Below are positions 50,520 through 63,981 of a DNA stretch of 64,000 nucleotides, in pieces (position 1 is the first letter of the stretch; each line of letters begins with the position of its first letter). Both the position numbers and the translations under genes were made by a program. The notes under the pieces were generated by a model that searched no databases, was not told the origin of the DNA, and saw only the letters and a program-made list of their open reading frames with translations. This stretch comes from Hydractinia symbiolongicarpus (lineage: Eukaryota; Cnidaria; Hydrozoa; Anthoathecata; Hydractiniidae): contig NC_079881.1 in NCBI RefSeq assembly GCF_029227915.1, positions 31,163,501-31,227,500 on the forward strand, given 5' to 3'.

Positions 50520-50893
50520 GGTCACGGTCCAAAGTTAGTTCAATTAATTCCCACAGTCAATCAATTCATTGTTAAAAGCGATGCAACCTAGTAATATCAA
50601 AAAAAATATCGCTAAAAACATGTTGGTACGAATTGGTGACCCAACCGTTGTAACTCAAACGGACTGACACCGTTAAAAAGTCAATGAAATGTAGTTTTTG
50701 AAACTGTTGCTATTTCTTCAGCGCGCAATAACGGCTAGGATTGGTCCCACAGTAAAAAATGACTTATTAATCTAAATTTTTAAATGAAGCGCTACCACAG
50801 CGCTCAGTGTAATCGCTGAGTTCCAGAAATCATGTCAAATTGAGAAGAATGTTATTTCTTGGAGTCCAATTTCCTCATTTATCAAATTTATTA
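50520..50893. repeat. Chimeric unit at a 373-bp deletion junction
   Basis: The unit opens with GGTCACGGTCC, as the unit at 35193, and continues with CAATTAATTCCC and CAATCAATTC, as the unit at 35566. The switch falls within about 21 shared bases at 50527-50548. It follows that copy B lost, or copy A gained, exactly one unit by exchange between neighbouring units in register. Confidence 0.9.
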
Positions 50894-51948
50894 GGTCACG
50901 GTCCAAAGTTAGTTCAATTAAGTCCCACAGTCAATCGTTTCATTGTTAAAAGCGATACAACCTAGTAGTATCAGAAAAATATCGCTAAACAAATGTTGGT
51001 ACGAATAGGTGACCCACCGTTGTAACTCAAACGGACTGACACCGTTAAAAAGTCAATGAAATGTAGTTTTTGAAACTGTTGCTATTTCTTCAGCGCGCAA
51101 TAACGGCTAGGATTGGTCCCACAGTAAAAAATGACTTATTAATCTAAATTTTTAAATGAAGCGCTACTACAGCGCCCAGTGTAATCGCTTAGTTTCGGCA
51201 ATCATTTCAAATTAAGAAGAATGCTATTTCTTGTAGTCCACTTGTCTCACTTATTACATTTATCACGTCACAGTCCAAAGTTAGTTCAATTAAGTCCTAC
51301 AGTCAATCGTTTCATTGTTAAAAGCGATGCAACCTAGTAATATAAAAAAAAATATCGCTAAATACATGTTGGTACGAATACGTGACACAACAGTTGTAAC
51401 TCAAACGGACTGACACCGTTAGAAAGTCAATGAAATCTAGTTTTTGAAACTGTGGCTATCTCTTCAGCGCGCGATAACGGCTAAGATTGGTGCCGCAGTA
51501 AAAAATGACTTTTTTATCTTAATTTTTAATTGAAGCGCTACCACAACGCCCAGTGCAATCGCTGAGTTTCGGCAATCATTTCAAATTAAGAAGAATGCTA
51601 TTTCTTGTAGTCCACTTGTCTCACTTATTACATTTCTCACGTCACAGTCCAAAGTTAGTTCAATTAAGTCCCACAGTCAATCGTTTCATTGTTAATAGCG
51701 ATGCAACCTAGTAATATCAAAAAAAATATCGCTAAATACATGTTTGTACGAATATGTGACGCAACCGTTGTAACTCAAACGGACTGACACCGTTAGAAAG
51801 TCAATAAAATGTAGTTTTTGAAACTGTGGCTATTTCTTCAGCGCGCGATAACGGCTAGGATTGTTCCCGCTGTAAAAAATGACTTTTTTATCTTAATTTT
51901 TAATTGAAGCGCTCCCACAGCGCTCAGTGTAATCGCTGAGTTTCGGCA

Positions 51949-54565
51949 ATCATTTCAAATTAAGAAGAATGCTATTTCTTAGAGTCCACTTGTCTCACTT
52001 ATTACATTTATCAGGTCACAGTGCAAAGTTAGTTCAATTAAGTCCATCAGTCAATCGTTTCATTGTTAAAAGCGATGCAACCTAGTAATATCAGAAAAAT
52101 ATCGCTAAACACATGTTGGTACGAATAGGTGACTGAACCGTTGTAACTCAAACGGACTGACACCGTTAAAAATTCAATGAAATGTAGTTTTTGAAACTGT
52201 CGCTATTTCTTCAGCGCGGGATAACGGCTAGGATTGGTCCCACAGTAAAAAATGACTTAATAATCTTAATTTTTAAATGAAGCGCTACCACAGCGCCCAG
52301 TGTAATCGCTGAGTTCCGGCAATCATGTCAAATTGAGAAGAATGTTATTTTTTGGAGTCCAATTTTCTCATTTATCAAATTTATTAGGTCACAGTCCAAG
52401 GTTTGTTCAATTAAGTCTCACAGTCTATCATTTCATTGTTAAAAGCGATGCAACCAAGTATTATAAAAAAAAATATCGCTAAATACATGTTGGTACGAAT
52501 ATGTGACCCAACCGTTTTAACTCAAACGGACTGACACCGTTAGAAAGTCAATGAAATATAGTTTTTGAAACTGTGGCTATTTCTTCAGCGCGCGATAACG
52601 GCTAGGATTGGTCCCACAGTAAAGAATGACTTATTTATCTAAATTTTTAAATGAAGCGCTACCACAGCGACAAGTGTAATCGCTGAGTTTCGGTAATCCC
52701 AACAAATTAAGAAGAATGTTATTTCTTAGAGTCCAATTGTCTCACTTATCACGTTTATCAGGTCACAGTCTAAAGTTAGTTCAATTAAGTCCCACAGTCA
52801 ATCGTTTCATTGTTAAAAGCGATGCAGCCTAGTATTTTCAGAAAAATATCCCTAAAAACATGTTGGTACGAATTGGTGACCCAACCGTTGTAACTCAAAT
52901 GGACTGACACCGTTAGAAAGTGAATGAAATGTTGTTTTTCAAACTGTCGCTACTTCTTCAACGCGCGATAACGGCTAGGATTTGTCGTACAGTAAAAAAT
53001 GACTTATTAATCTAAGTTTTGAAATGAAGTACTACCACACCGCCCAGTGTAATCGCTGAGTTCCAGCAATAATGTCAAATTGAGAAGAATGTTATTTCTT
53101 GGAGTCCAATTTTCTCATCTTTCACATTTATTAGGTCACAGTCCAAAGTTAGTTCAATTAAGTCCCACAGTCAATCGTTTCATTGTTAAAAGCGATGCAA
53201 CCTAGTAATATCAAAAAATATATCGCTAAATACATGTTTGTACGAATATGTGACGCAACCGTTGTAACTCAAACGAACTGACACCTTTAGAAAGTCAATA
53301 AAATTTAGTTTTTGAAACTGTCGCTATTTCTTCAGCGCGCGATAACGGCTAGGATTGGTCCCACGGTAAAAAATGACATATTAATCTAAGTTTTTTAATG
53401 AAGTGTTACCACAGCGCCCAGTGTAATCGCTGAGTTCCCGCAATCATGTCAAATTGAGAAGAATGTTATTTCTTGGAGTCCAATTTTCTCATTTATCACA
53501 TTTATTAGGTCACAGTCCAAAGTTAGTTCAATTAAGTCCCACAGTCAATCGTTTCATTGTTAAAAGCGATGCAACCTAGTATTATCAAAAAAAATATCGC
53601 TAAATACATGTTGGTACGAATATGTGACGCAACAGTTGCAACTCAAACGGACTGACACCGTTAGAAAGTCAATAAAATGTAGTTTTTAAAACTGTCGCTA
53701 TTTCTTGAGCGCGCAATAACGGCTAGGATTGGTCCCACAGTAAAAAATGACTTATTTATCTAAACTTTTAAATGAAGCGCTACCACAGCGCCCAGTGTAA
53801 TCGCTGAGTTCCGGCAATCACGTCATATTTAGAAGAATGTTATTTGTTGGAGTCCAGTTGGCTCCCTTATAGCATTTATAAGGTCACAGTCCAAAATCAG
53901 TTCAATTTAGTCCCACAGTCAATCGTTTCACTGTTAAAAGCGATGCAACCTAGTAATATGAGAAAAAAATCGCTAAATACATGTTGGTACGAAAATGTAA
54001 CCCAACCGTTGAAACTCAAACGGACTGACATCGTTAGAAAGTCAGTGAAATGTACCACTTCAAACTGTCTCTATTTCTTCAGCGCGCGCTAACGGCTAGG
54101 CTTGGTACCACAGTATAAAAATGGCTTTTTTTAGCTTAATTCTTAAATGAAGCGCTACCACAGCGCCCAGTGTAATCGCTGAAGTTCGCCAATCATGTCA
54201 AATTAAGAAGAATGTTATTTATTGGAGTCCAATTGTCTCATTTCTCACATTTATCAGGTTACAATCCAGGGTTAGTTCAATTAAGTCCCACAGTCATTCG
54301 TTTCATTGTTAAAAGCGATGCAACCTAGTAATATCAAAACAAATATCGCTAAATACATGTTGGTACGAATATGTGACCCAAGCGTTGTAACTCAAACGGA
54401 CTGACACCGTTAGAAAGTCAATGAAATGTATTTTATGAAACTGTTGATATTTCTTCAGCGCGCGATAAGGCCTAGGATTGGTCTCACAGTAAAGAATGAC
54501 TTATTTATCTAAATTTTTAAATGAAGCGCTACCACAGCGCCCAGTTTAATCGCTGAGTTCCGGCA
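51949..54565. repeat. Nested 7-unit HOR in copy B, first
   Basis: Counterpart of 36995-39611 at offset 14954. Differences seen are a T/C change at 37002/51956, one at 39120/54074 and one at 39509/54463. Confidence 0.88.
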
Positions 54566-55312
54566 CTCACGTCAAATTAAGAAGAATGTTATTTGTTGGA
54601 GTCCAGTTGGCTCACTTATAGCATATATAAGGTCACAGTCCAAAATCAGTTCAATTAAGTCCCACAGTCATTCGTTTCATTGTTAAAAGCGATGCAACCT
54701 AGTAATATCAAAACAAATATCGCTAAATACATGTTGGTACGAATATGTGACCCAACCGTTGTAACTCAAACGGACTGACACCGTTAGAAAGTCAATGAAA
54801 TGTATTTTATGAAACTGTTGATATTTCTTCAGCGCGCGATAAGGGCTAGGAATGGTCTCACAGTAAAGAATGACTTATTTATCTAAATTTTTAAATGAAG
54901 CGCTACCACAGCGCCCAGTGTAATCGCTCAGTTTCGGCAATCATTTCAAATTAAGAAGAATGCTATTTCTTAGAGTCCACTTGTCTCACTTATTACATTT
55001 ATCAGGTCACAGTGCAAAGTTAGTTCAATTAAGTCCATCAGTCAATCGTTTCATTGTTAAAAGCGATGCAACCTAGTAATATCAGAAAAATATCGCTAAA
55101 CACATGTTGGTACGAATAGGTGACTGAACCGTTGTAACTCAAACGGACTGACACCGTTAAAAATTCAATGAAATGTAGTTTTTGAAACTGTCGCTATTTC
55201 TTCAGCGCGCGATAACGGTTAGGATTGGTCCCGCTGTAAAAAATGACTTTTTTATCTTAATTTTTAATTGAAGCGCTACCACAGCGCTCAGTGTAATCGC
55301 TGAGTTTCGGCA
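54566..55312. repeat. Two extra units (747 bp) in copy B
   Basis: The pentamer CGGCA occurs at 54561-54565 and again at 55308-55312. Copy A has it once, at 39607-39611, with the left flank of the first and the right flank of the second. The extra material includes the units starting at 54631 and 55005 and resembles sequence elsewhere in the HOR (for example around 42666-43040 and 37060), so it is satellite, not an insertion of foreign DNA. Confidence 0.92.
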
Positions 55313-57927
55313 GTCATTTCAAATTAAGAAGAATGCTATTTCTTAGAGTCCACTTGTCTCACTTATTACATTTATCAGATCACAGTGCAAAGTTAGTTCA
55401 ATTAAGTCCATCAGTCAATCGTTTCATTGTTAAAAGCGATGCAACCTAGTAATATCAGAAAAATATCGCTAAACACATGTTGGTACGAATAGGTGACTAA
55501 ACCGTTGTAACTCAAACGGACTGACACCGTTAAAAATTCAATGAAATGTAGTTTTTGAAACTGTGGCTATTTCTTCAGCGCGGGATAACGGCTAGGATTG
55601 GTCCCACAGTAAAAAATGACTTAATAATCTTAATTTTTAAATGAAGCGCTACCACAGCGCCCAGTGTAATCGCTGAGTTCCGGCAATCATGTCAAATTGA
55701 GAAGAATGATATTTTTTGGAGTCCAATTTTCTCATTTATCAAATTTATTAGGTCACAGTCCAAGGTTTGTTCAATTAAGTCTCACAGTCAATCATTTCAT
55801 TGTTAAAAGCGATGCAACCTAGTATTATAACAAAAATATCGCTAAATACATGTTGGTACGAATATGTGACCCAACCGTTGTAACTCAAACGGACTGACAC
55901 CGTTAGAAAGTCAATGAAATATAGTTTTTGAAACTGTGGCTATTTCTTCAGCGCGCGATAACGGCTAGGATTGGTCCCACAGTAAAGAATGACTTATTTA
56001 TCTAAATTTTTAAATGAAGCGCTACCACAGCGACAAGTGTAATCGCTGAGTTCCGGTAATCCCAACAAATTAAGAAGAATGTTATTTCTTAGAGTCCAAT
56101 TGTCTCACTTATCACATTTATCAGGTCACAGTCTAAAGTTAGTTCAATTAAGTCCCACAGTCAATCGTTTCATTGTTAAAAGCGATGCAGCCTAGTATTT
56201 TCAGAAAAATATCCCTAAAAACATGTTGGTACGAATTGGTGACCCAACCGTTGTAACTCAAATGGACTGACACCGTTAGAAAGTGAATGAAATGTTGTTT
56301 TTCAAACTGTCGCTACTTCTTCAGCGCGCGATAACGGCTAGGATTTGTCCCACAGTAAAAAATGACTTATTAATCTAAGTTTTGAAATGAAGTACTACCA
56401 CACCGCCCAGTGTAATCGCTGAGTTCCAGCAATCATGTCAAATTGAGAAGAATGTTATTTCTTGGAGTCCAATTTTCTCATCTTTTACATTTATTAGGTC
56501 ACAGTCCAAAGTTAGTTCAATTAAGTCCCACAGTCAATCGTTTCATTGTTAAAAGCGATGCAACCTAGTAATATCAAAAAATATATCGCTAAATACATGT
56601 TTGTACGAATATGTGACGCAACCGTTGTAACTCAAACGGACTGACACCGTTAGAAAGTCAATAAAATGTAGTTTTTGAAACTGTCGCTATTTCTTCAGCG
56701 CGCGATAACGCCTAGGATTGGTCCCACTGTAAAAAATGACTTATTAATCTAAGTTTTTTAATGAAGTGTTACCACAGCGCCCAGTGTAATCGCTGAGTTC
56801 CGGCAATCATGTCAAATTGAGAAGAATGTTATTTCTTGGAGTCCAATTTTCTCATTTATCACATTTATTAGGTCACAGTCCAGAGTTAGTTCAATTAAGT
56901 CCCACAGTCAATCGTTTCATTGTTAAAAGCGATGCAACCTAGTAATATCAAAAAAAATATCGCTAAATACATGTTGGTACGAATATGTGACGCAACAGTT
57001 GTAACTCAAACGGACTGACACCTTTAGAAAGTCAATAAAATGAAGTTTTTGAAACTGTCGCTATTTCTTGAGCGCGCAATAACGGCTAGGATTGGTCCCA
57101 CAGTAAAAAATGACTTATTTATCTAAACTTTTAAATGAAGCGCTACCACAGCGCCCAGTGTAATCGCTGAGTTCCGGCAATCACGTCATATTTAGAAGAA
57201 TGTTATTTGTTGGAGTCCAGTTGGCTCCCTTATAGCATTTATAAGGTCACAGTCCAAAATCAGTTCAATTTAGTCCCACAGTCAATCGTTTCACTGTTAA
57301 AAGCGATGCAACCTAGTAATATGAGAAAAAAATCGCTAAATACATGTTGGTACGAAAATGTAACCCAACTGTTGAAACTCAAACGGACTGACATCGTTAG
57401 AAAGTCAGTGAAATGTACCACTTGAAACTGTCTCTATTTCTTCAGCGCGCGCTAACGGCTAGGCTTGGTACCACAGTATAAAAATGGCTTTTTTAGCTTA
57501 ATTCTTAAATGAAGCGCTACCACAGCGCCCAGTGTAATCGCTGAAGTTCGGCAATCATGTCAAATTAAGAAGAATGTTATTTCTTGGAGTCCAATTGTCT
57601 CATTTCTCACATTTATCAGGTTACAGTCCAGGGTTAGTTCAATTAAGTCCCACAGTCATTCGTTTCATTGTTAAAAGCGATGCAACCTAGTAATATCAAA
57701 ACAAATATCGCTAAATACATGTTGGTACGAATATGTGACCCAACCGTTGTAACTCAAATGGACTGACACCGTTAGAAAATCATTGAAATGTAGTTTATAA
57801 AACTGTTGATATTTCTTCAGCGCGCGATAAGGGCTAAGATTGGTCTCACAGTAAAGAAAGACTTATTTATCTAAATTTTTAAATGAAGCGATACCACAGC
57901 GCCCAGTGTAATCGCTGAGTTCTAGCA
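55313..57927. repeat. Nested 7-unit HOR in copy B, second
   Basis: Counterpart of 39612-42226 at offset 15701. In copy B the two nested copies are separated by the 747-bp segment, so their spacing is 3364 bp in place of about 2616. Confidence 0.88.
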
Positions 57928-59097
57928 ATCACGTCAAATTGAGAAAGATGTTATTTCTTGGAGTCCAATTGTCTCATTTATCACATTTATCAGGTCACAG
58001 TCTAAAGTTAATTCAATTAAGTCCCACAGTCATTCGTTTCATTGTTAAAAGCGATGCAACCTAGTAATATCAAAACAAATATCGCTAAATACATGTTGGT
58101 ACGAATATGTGACCCAAGCGTTGTAACTCAAACGGACTGACACCGTTAGAAAATCATTGAAATGTAGTTTATAAAACTGTTGATATTTCTTCAGTGCGCG
58201 ATAAGGGCTAGGATTGGTCTCACAGTAAAGAAAGACTTATTTATCTAAATTTTTAAATGAAGCGATACCACAGCGCCCAGTGTAATCGCTGAGTTCTAGC
58301 AATCACGTCAAATTGAGAAAGATGTTATTTCTCGGAGTCCAATTGTCTCATTTATCACATTTATCAGGTCACAGTTTAGAGTTATTTCAATTAAGTCCCA
58401 CAGTCATTCGTTTCATTGTTAAAAGCGATGCAACCTAGTAATATCAAAACAAATATCGCTAAATACATGTTGGTACGAATATGTGACCCAACCGTTGTAA
58501 CTCAAACGGACTGACACCGTTAGAAAGTCAATGAAATGTATTTTATGATATTGTTGATATTTCTTCAGCGCGCGATAAGGGCTAGGATTGGTCTCACAGT
58601 AAAGAATGACTTATTTATCTAAATTTTTAAATGAAGCGCTACCACAGCGCCCAGTGTAATCGCTCAGTTCCGGCAATCACGTCAAATTAAGAAGAATGTT
58701 ATTTGTTGGAGTCCAGTTGGCTCACTTATAGCATATAAAAGGTCACAGTCCAAAATCAGTTCAATTTAGTCCCACAGTCAATCGTTTCACTGTTAAAAGC
58801 GATGCAACCTAGCAATATGAGAAAAATATCGCTAAATACATGTTGGTACAAATATGTAACCCAACCGTTGAAACTCAAACGGACTGACATCGTTAGACAG
58901 TCAGTGAAATGTAGCATTTGAAACTGTCTCTATTTCTTCAGCGCGCGCTAACGGCTAGGATTGGTCCCACAGTAAAAATATGACTTTTTTTAGCTTAATT
59001 CTTAAATGAAGCGCTACCACAGCGCCCAGTGTAATCGCTGAAGTTCGGCAATCATGTCAAATTAAGAAGAATGTTATTTCTTGGAGTCCAATTGTCT

Positions 59098-59124
59098 CAT
59101 TTATCACATTTATCACATTTATCA
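59098..59124. repeat. Triple 9-bp microrepeat CATTTATCA (copy B)
   Basis: Exact counterpart of 43397-43423. Confidence 0.92.
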
Positions 59125-60252
59125 GGTCACAGTCCAAGGTTAGTTCAATTAAGTCCCACAGTCATTCGTTTCATTGTTAAAGGCGATGCAACCTAGTAAT
59201 ATCAAAAAAATGTCGCTAAATACATGTTGGTACGAATATGTGACCCAACCGTTGTAACTCAAACGGACTGACACCGTTAGAAAGTCAATAAATGTAGTTT
59301 TTGAAACTGTCGATATTTCTTCAGCGCGCGATAACGGCTAGGATTGGTCCCACAGTAAAAAATGACTTATTAATCTAAATTTTTAAAAGAAATAAAGTGC
59401 TACCACAGCACCCAGTGTAAACGCTGAGTTCCGGCAATCATGTCAAATTAAGAAGAATGTTATTTCCTGGAGTCCAATTGTCTCATTTATCACATTTATC
59501 AGGTCACAGTCCAAAGTTAGTTCAATTAAGTCCCACAGTCAATCGTTTCATTGTTAAAAGCGATGCAACCTAGTAATATCAGAAAAATATCGCTAAATAC
59601 ATGTTGGTACGAATATGTTACCCAACCGTTGTAACTCAAACGGAGTGACACCGTTAGAAAGTCAATGAAATGTAGTTTTTGAAACTGTTGCTATTTTTTT
59701 AGCGCGCGATAACGGCTAGGATTGGTCCCACAGTAAAAAAATGATTTTTTTTTATCTTAATTCTTAAATGAAGCGGTACCACAGCGACCAGTGCAATCGC
59801 TGAGTTTCAGCAATCATGCCAAATTAAGAAGAATGTTATTTCTTGGAGTCCAATTGTCTCATTTATCACATTTATCAGGTCACAGTCCAAAGTTAGTTCA
59901 ATTAAGTCCCACAGTCAATCGTTTCATTGTTAAAAGCGATGCAACCTAGTAATATCCAAAAAAATATCGCTAAATACATGTTGGTACGAATATTTGACCC
60001 ATCCGTTGTAACTCAAACGGACTAACACCATTAAAAAGTCAATCAAATGTAGTTTTTGAAACTGTCGCTATTTCTTCAGCGCGCAATAACAGCTAGGATT
60101 GGTCCCACAGTAAAAAAATGACTTTTTTATCTTAATTCTTAAATGAAACGGTACCACAGCGCCCAGTGTAATTGCTGAGTTTCGGCAATCATGTCAAATT
60201 AAGAAGAATGTTATTTCTTGGAGTACAATTGTCTCATTTATCACATTTATCA

Positions 60253-60611
60253 GGTCACAGTCCAAAGTTAGTTCAATTAAGTCCCACAGTCAATCGTTTC
60301 ATTGTTAAAAGCGATGCAACCTAGTAATATCAGAAAAATATCGCTACGAATATGTGACCCAACCCTTGTAACTCAAACGAAGTGACACCGTTAGAAAGTC
60401 AATGAAATGTAGTTTTTGAAACTGTTGGTATTTCTTCAGCGCGCGATAACGGCTAGGATTGGCCCCACAGTAAAAAATGACTTATTAATGTAAATTTTTA
60501 AAAGAAGCGCTACCACAGCGCCCAGTGTAAACACTGAGTTCCGGCAATCATGTCAAATTAAGAAGAATGTTATTTCTTGGAGTCCAATTGTCTCATTTAT
60601 CACATTTATCA
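60253..60611. repeat. Unit with 14-bp deletion (copy B)
   Basis: Counterpart of 44552-44910 with the same 14-bp deletion. A neighbouring substitution near its end (T at 44729, A at 60430) arose after the duplication. Confidence 0.92.
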
Positions 60612-63600
60612 GGTCACAGTCCAAAGTTAGTTCAATTAAGTCCCACAGTCAATCGTTTCATTGTTAAAAGCGATGCAACCTAGTAATATCAGAAAAATAT
60701 CGCTAAATACATGTTGGTACGAATATGTTACCCAACCGTTGTAACTCAAACGGAGTGACACCGTTAGAAAGTCAATGAAATGTAGTTTTTGAAACTGTTG
60801 CTATTTCTTCAGCGCGCGATAACGGCTAGGATTGGTCCCACAGTAAAAAAAATGACTTTTTTTTATCTTAATTCTAAAATGAAGCGGTACCACAGCGACC
60901 AGTGTAATCGCTGAGTTTCAGCAATCATGCCAAATTAAGAAGAATGTTATTTCTTGGAGTCCAATTGTCTCATTTATCACATTTATCAGGTCACAGTCCA
61001 AAGTTAGTTCAATTAAGTCCCACAGTCAAACGTTTCATTGTTAAAAGCGATGCAACCTAGTAATATCAAAAAAAATATCGCTAAATACATGTTGGTACGA
61101 TTATTTGACCCAACCGTTGTAACTCAAACGGACTGACACCATTAAAAAGTCAATCAAATGTAGCTTTTGAAACTGTCGCTATTTCTTCAGCGCGCAATAA
61201 CGGCTAGGATTGGTCCCACAGTAAAAAATGACTTATTAATGTAAATTTTTAAAAAAAGCGCTACCACAGCGCCCAGTGTAAACGCTGAGTTCCGGCAATC
61301 ATGTCAAATTAAGAAGAATTTTATTTCTTGGATTCCAATTGTCTCATTTATCACATTTATCAGGTCACAGTCCAAAGTTAGTTCAATTAAGTCCCACAGT
61401 CAATCGTTTCATTGTTAAAAGCGATGCAACCTAGTAATATCAGAAAAATATCGCTAAATACATGTTGGTACGAATATGTTACCCAACCGTTGTAACTCAA
61501 ACGGAGTGACACCGTTAGAAAGTCAATGAAATGTAGTTTTTGAAACTGTTGCTATTTCTTCAGCGCGCGATAAAGGCTAGGATTGGTCCCACAGTAAAAA
61601 AATGACTTTTTTTTATCTTAATTCTTAAATGAAGCGGTACCACAGCGACCAGTGTAATCGCTGAGTTTCAGCAATCATGCCAAATTAAGAAGAATGTTAT
61701 TTCTTGGAGTCCAATTGTCTCATTTATCACATTTATCAGGTCACAGTCCAAAGTTAGTTCAATTAAGTCCCACAGTCAAACGTTTCATTGTTAAAAGCGA
61801 TGCAACCTAGTAATATCAAAAAAAATATCGCTAAATACATGTTGGTACGAATATTTGACCCAACCGTTGTAACTCAAACGGACTAACACCGTTAGAAAGT
61901 CAATGAAATGTAGTTATTGAAACTGTCGCTATTTCTACAGCGCGCGATAACAGATAGGATTGGTCTCACAGTAAAGAATGACTTATAAATCTAAATTTTT
62001 AGATGAAGTGCTACCACAGCGCCCAGTGTAATTGCTGAAGTTCGGCAATCATGTCAAATTAAGAAGGATGTTATTTCTTGGAGTCCAATTGTCTCATTTA
62101 TCACATTTATCAGGTCACTGACCAAAGTTAGTTCAATTAAGTCCCACAGTCATTGGTTTCATTGTTAAAAACGATGCAACCTAGTAATATCAAAACAAAT
62201 ATCGCTAAATACATGTTGGTACGAATATGTGACCCAACCGTTCTAACTCAAACGGACTAACACCGTTAGAAAGTCAATGAAATGTAGTTATTGAAACTGT
62301 CGCTATTTCTACAGCGCGCGATAACAGATAGGATTGGTCTCACAGTAAAGAATGACTTATAAATCTAAATTTTTAGATGAAGTGCTACCACAGCGCCCAG
62401 TGTAATTGCTGAAGTTCGGCAATCATGTCAAATTAAGAAGGATGTTATTTCTTGGAGTCCAATTGTCTCATTTATCACATTTATCAGGTCACTGTCCAAA
62501 GTTAGTTCAATTAAGTCCCACAGTCATTGGTTTCATTGTTAAAAACGATGCAACCTAGTAATATCAAAACAAATATCGCTAAATACATGTTGGTACGAAT
62601 ATGTGACCCAACCGTTGTAACTCAAACGGACTGACACCGTTAGAAAGTCAATGAAATGTAGTTTTTGAAACTGTCGATATTTCTTCACCGCGCGATAACA
62701 GATAGGATTGGTCCCACAGTAAAAAATGACTTATTAATCTAAATTTTTAAATGAAGCGCTAAACCAGCGTACAGTGTAATCGCTAAAGTTCAGCAATCAT
62801 GTCAAATTAAGAAGAATGTTATTTCTTGGAGTCCAATTGTCTCATTTATCACATTTATCAAGTCACAGTCCAAAGTTAGTTCAATTAAGTCCCACAGTCA
62901 TTCGTTTCATTGTTAAAAGCGATGCAACCTAGTAATATCAAAACAAATATCGCTAAATACATGTTCGTACAAATATGTGACCCAACCGTTCTAACTCAAA
63001 CGGACTGACACCGTTAGAAAGTCAATGAAATATAGTTTTTGAAACTGTCGATATTTCTACAGCGCGCGATAACAGATAGGATTGGTCCCACAGTAAAGAA
63101 TGACTTATAAATCTAAATTTTTAAATGAAGTGCTACCACAGCGCCCAGTGTAAACGCTGAAGTTCGGTAATCATGTCAAATTAAGAAGAATGTTAATTCT
63201 TGGAGTCCAATTGTCTCATTTATCACATTTATCAGGTCACAGTCCAAAGTTAGTTCAATTAAGTCCCACAGTCATTGGTTTCATTGTTAAAAGCGATGCA
63301 ACCTAGTAATATCAAAACAAATATCGCTAAATACATGTTGGTACGAATATGTGACCCAACCGTTGTATCTCAAACGGACTGACACCGTTAGAAAGTCAAT
63401 GAAATGTAGTTTTTGAAACTGTCTATATTTCTGCAGCGCGCAATAACGGCTAGGATTGGTCCCACAGTAAAAAATGACTTATTAATCTAAATTTTTAAAT
63501 GAAGTGCTACCACAGCGCCCAGTGTTATCGCTGAGTTCCGGCAATCATGCCAAATTGAGAAGAATGTTTTTTCTTGGAGTCAAATTTTGTCATTTATCAC

Positions 63601-63981
63601 ATTTATTAGTTCACAGTCCAAAGTTAGTTCAATTAAGTCCCACAGTCAATCGTTTCATTGTTAAAAGCGATGCAACCTAGTAATATCAAAAAAAAGATCG
63701 CTAAATACATGTTGGTACGAATATTTGACCCAACCGTTGTAACTCAAACGAACTGACACCATTAAAAAGTTAATCAAATGTAGTTTTTGAAACTGTCGCT
63801 ATTTCTTCAGCGCGCAATAACGGCTGGGATTGGTCCCACAGTAAAATTGACTTATTAATGTAAATTTCTAAAAGAAGCGCTACCACAGGGCCCAGTGTAA
63901 ACGCTGAGTTCCGGCAATCATATCAAATTAAGAAGAATGTTATTTCTTGGAGTCCAATTGTCTCATTTATCACATTTATCA

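Larger units (their letters stand above)
48281..63981. repeat. 42-unit HOR (15701 bp), copy B
   Basis: Forty-two units, starting at 48281, 48654, 49026, 49399, 49773, 50146, 50520, 50894, 51266, 51640, 52014, 52387, 52761, 53134, 53508, 53882, 54257, 54631, 55005, 55378, 55751, 56124, 56497, 56871, 57245, 57619, 57993, 58367, 58741, 59125, 59502, 59878, 60253, 60612, 60989, 61363, 61739, 62113, 62487, 62861, 63235 and 63609. It follows copy A directly. Identity with the start of copy A can be traced back to about 48226, and the switch of template lies within 48226-48270. It lacks one unit (near 50530) and has two extra units (54566-55312) relative to copy A. Confidence 0.95.

Noticed and set aside
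38890-57425. Plus-strand 82- and 72-codon frames at 38890, 41506, 53844 and 57207
   Set aside because: These are two paralogous units copied by the nested 7-unit and 15-kb HORs. They open with TTG and run through standard satellite sequence; sister units carry stops in the same frame.
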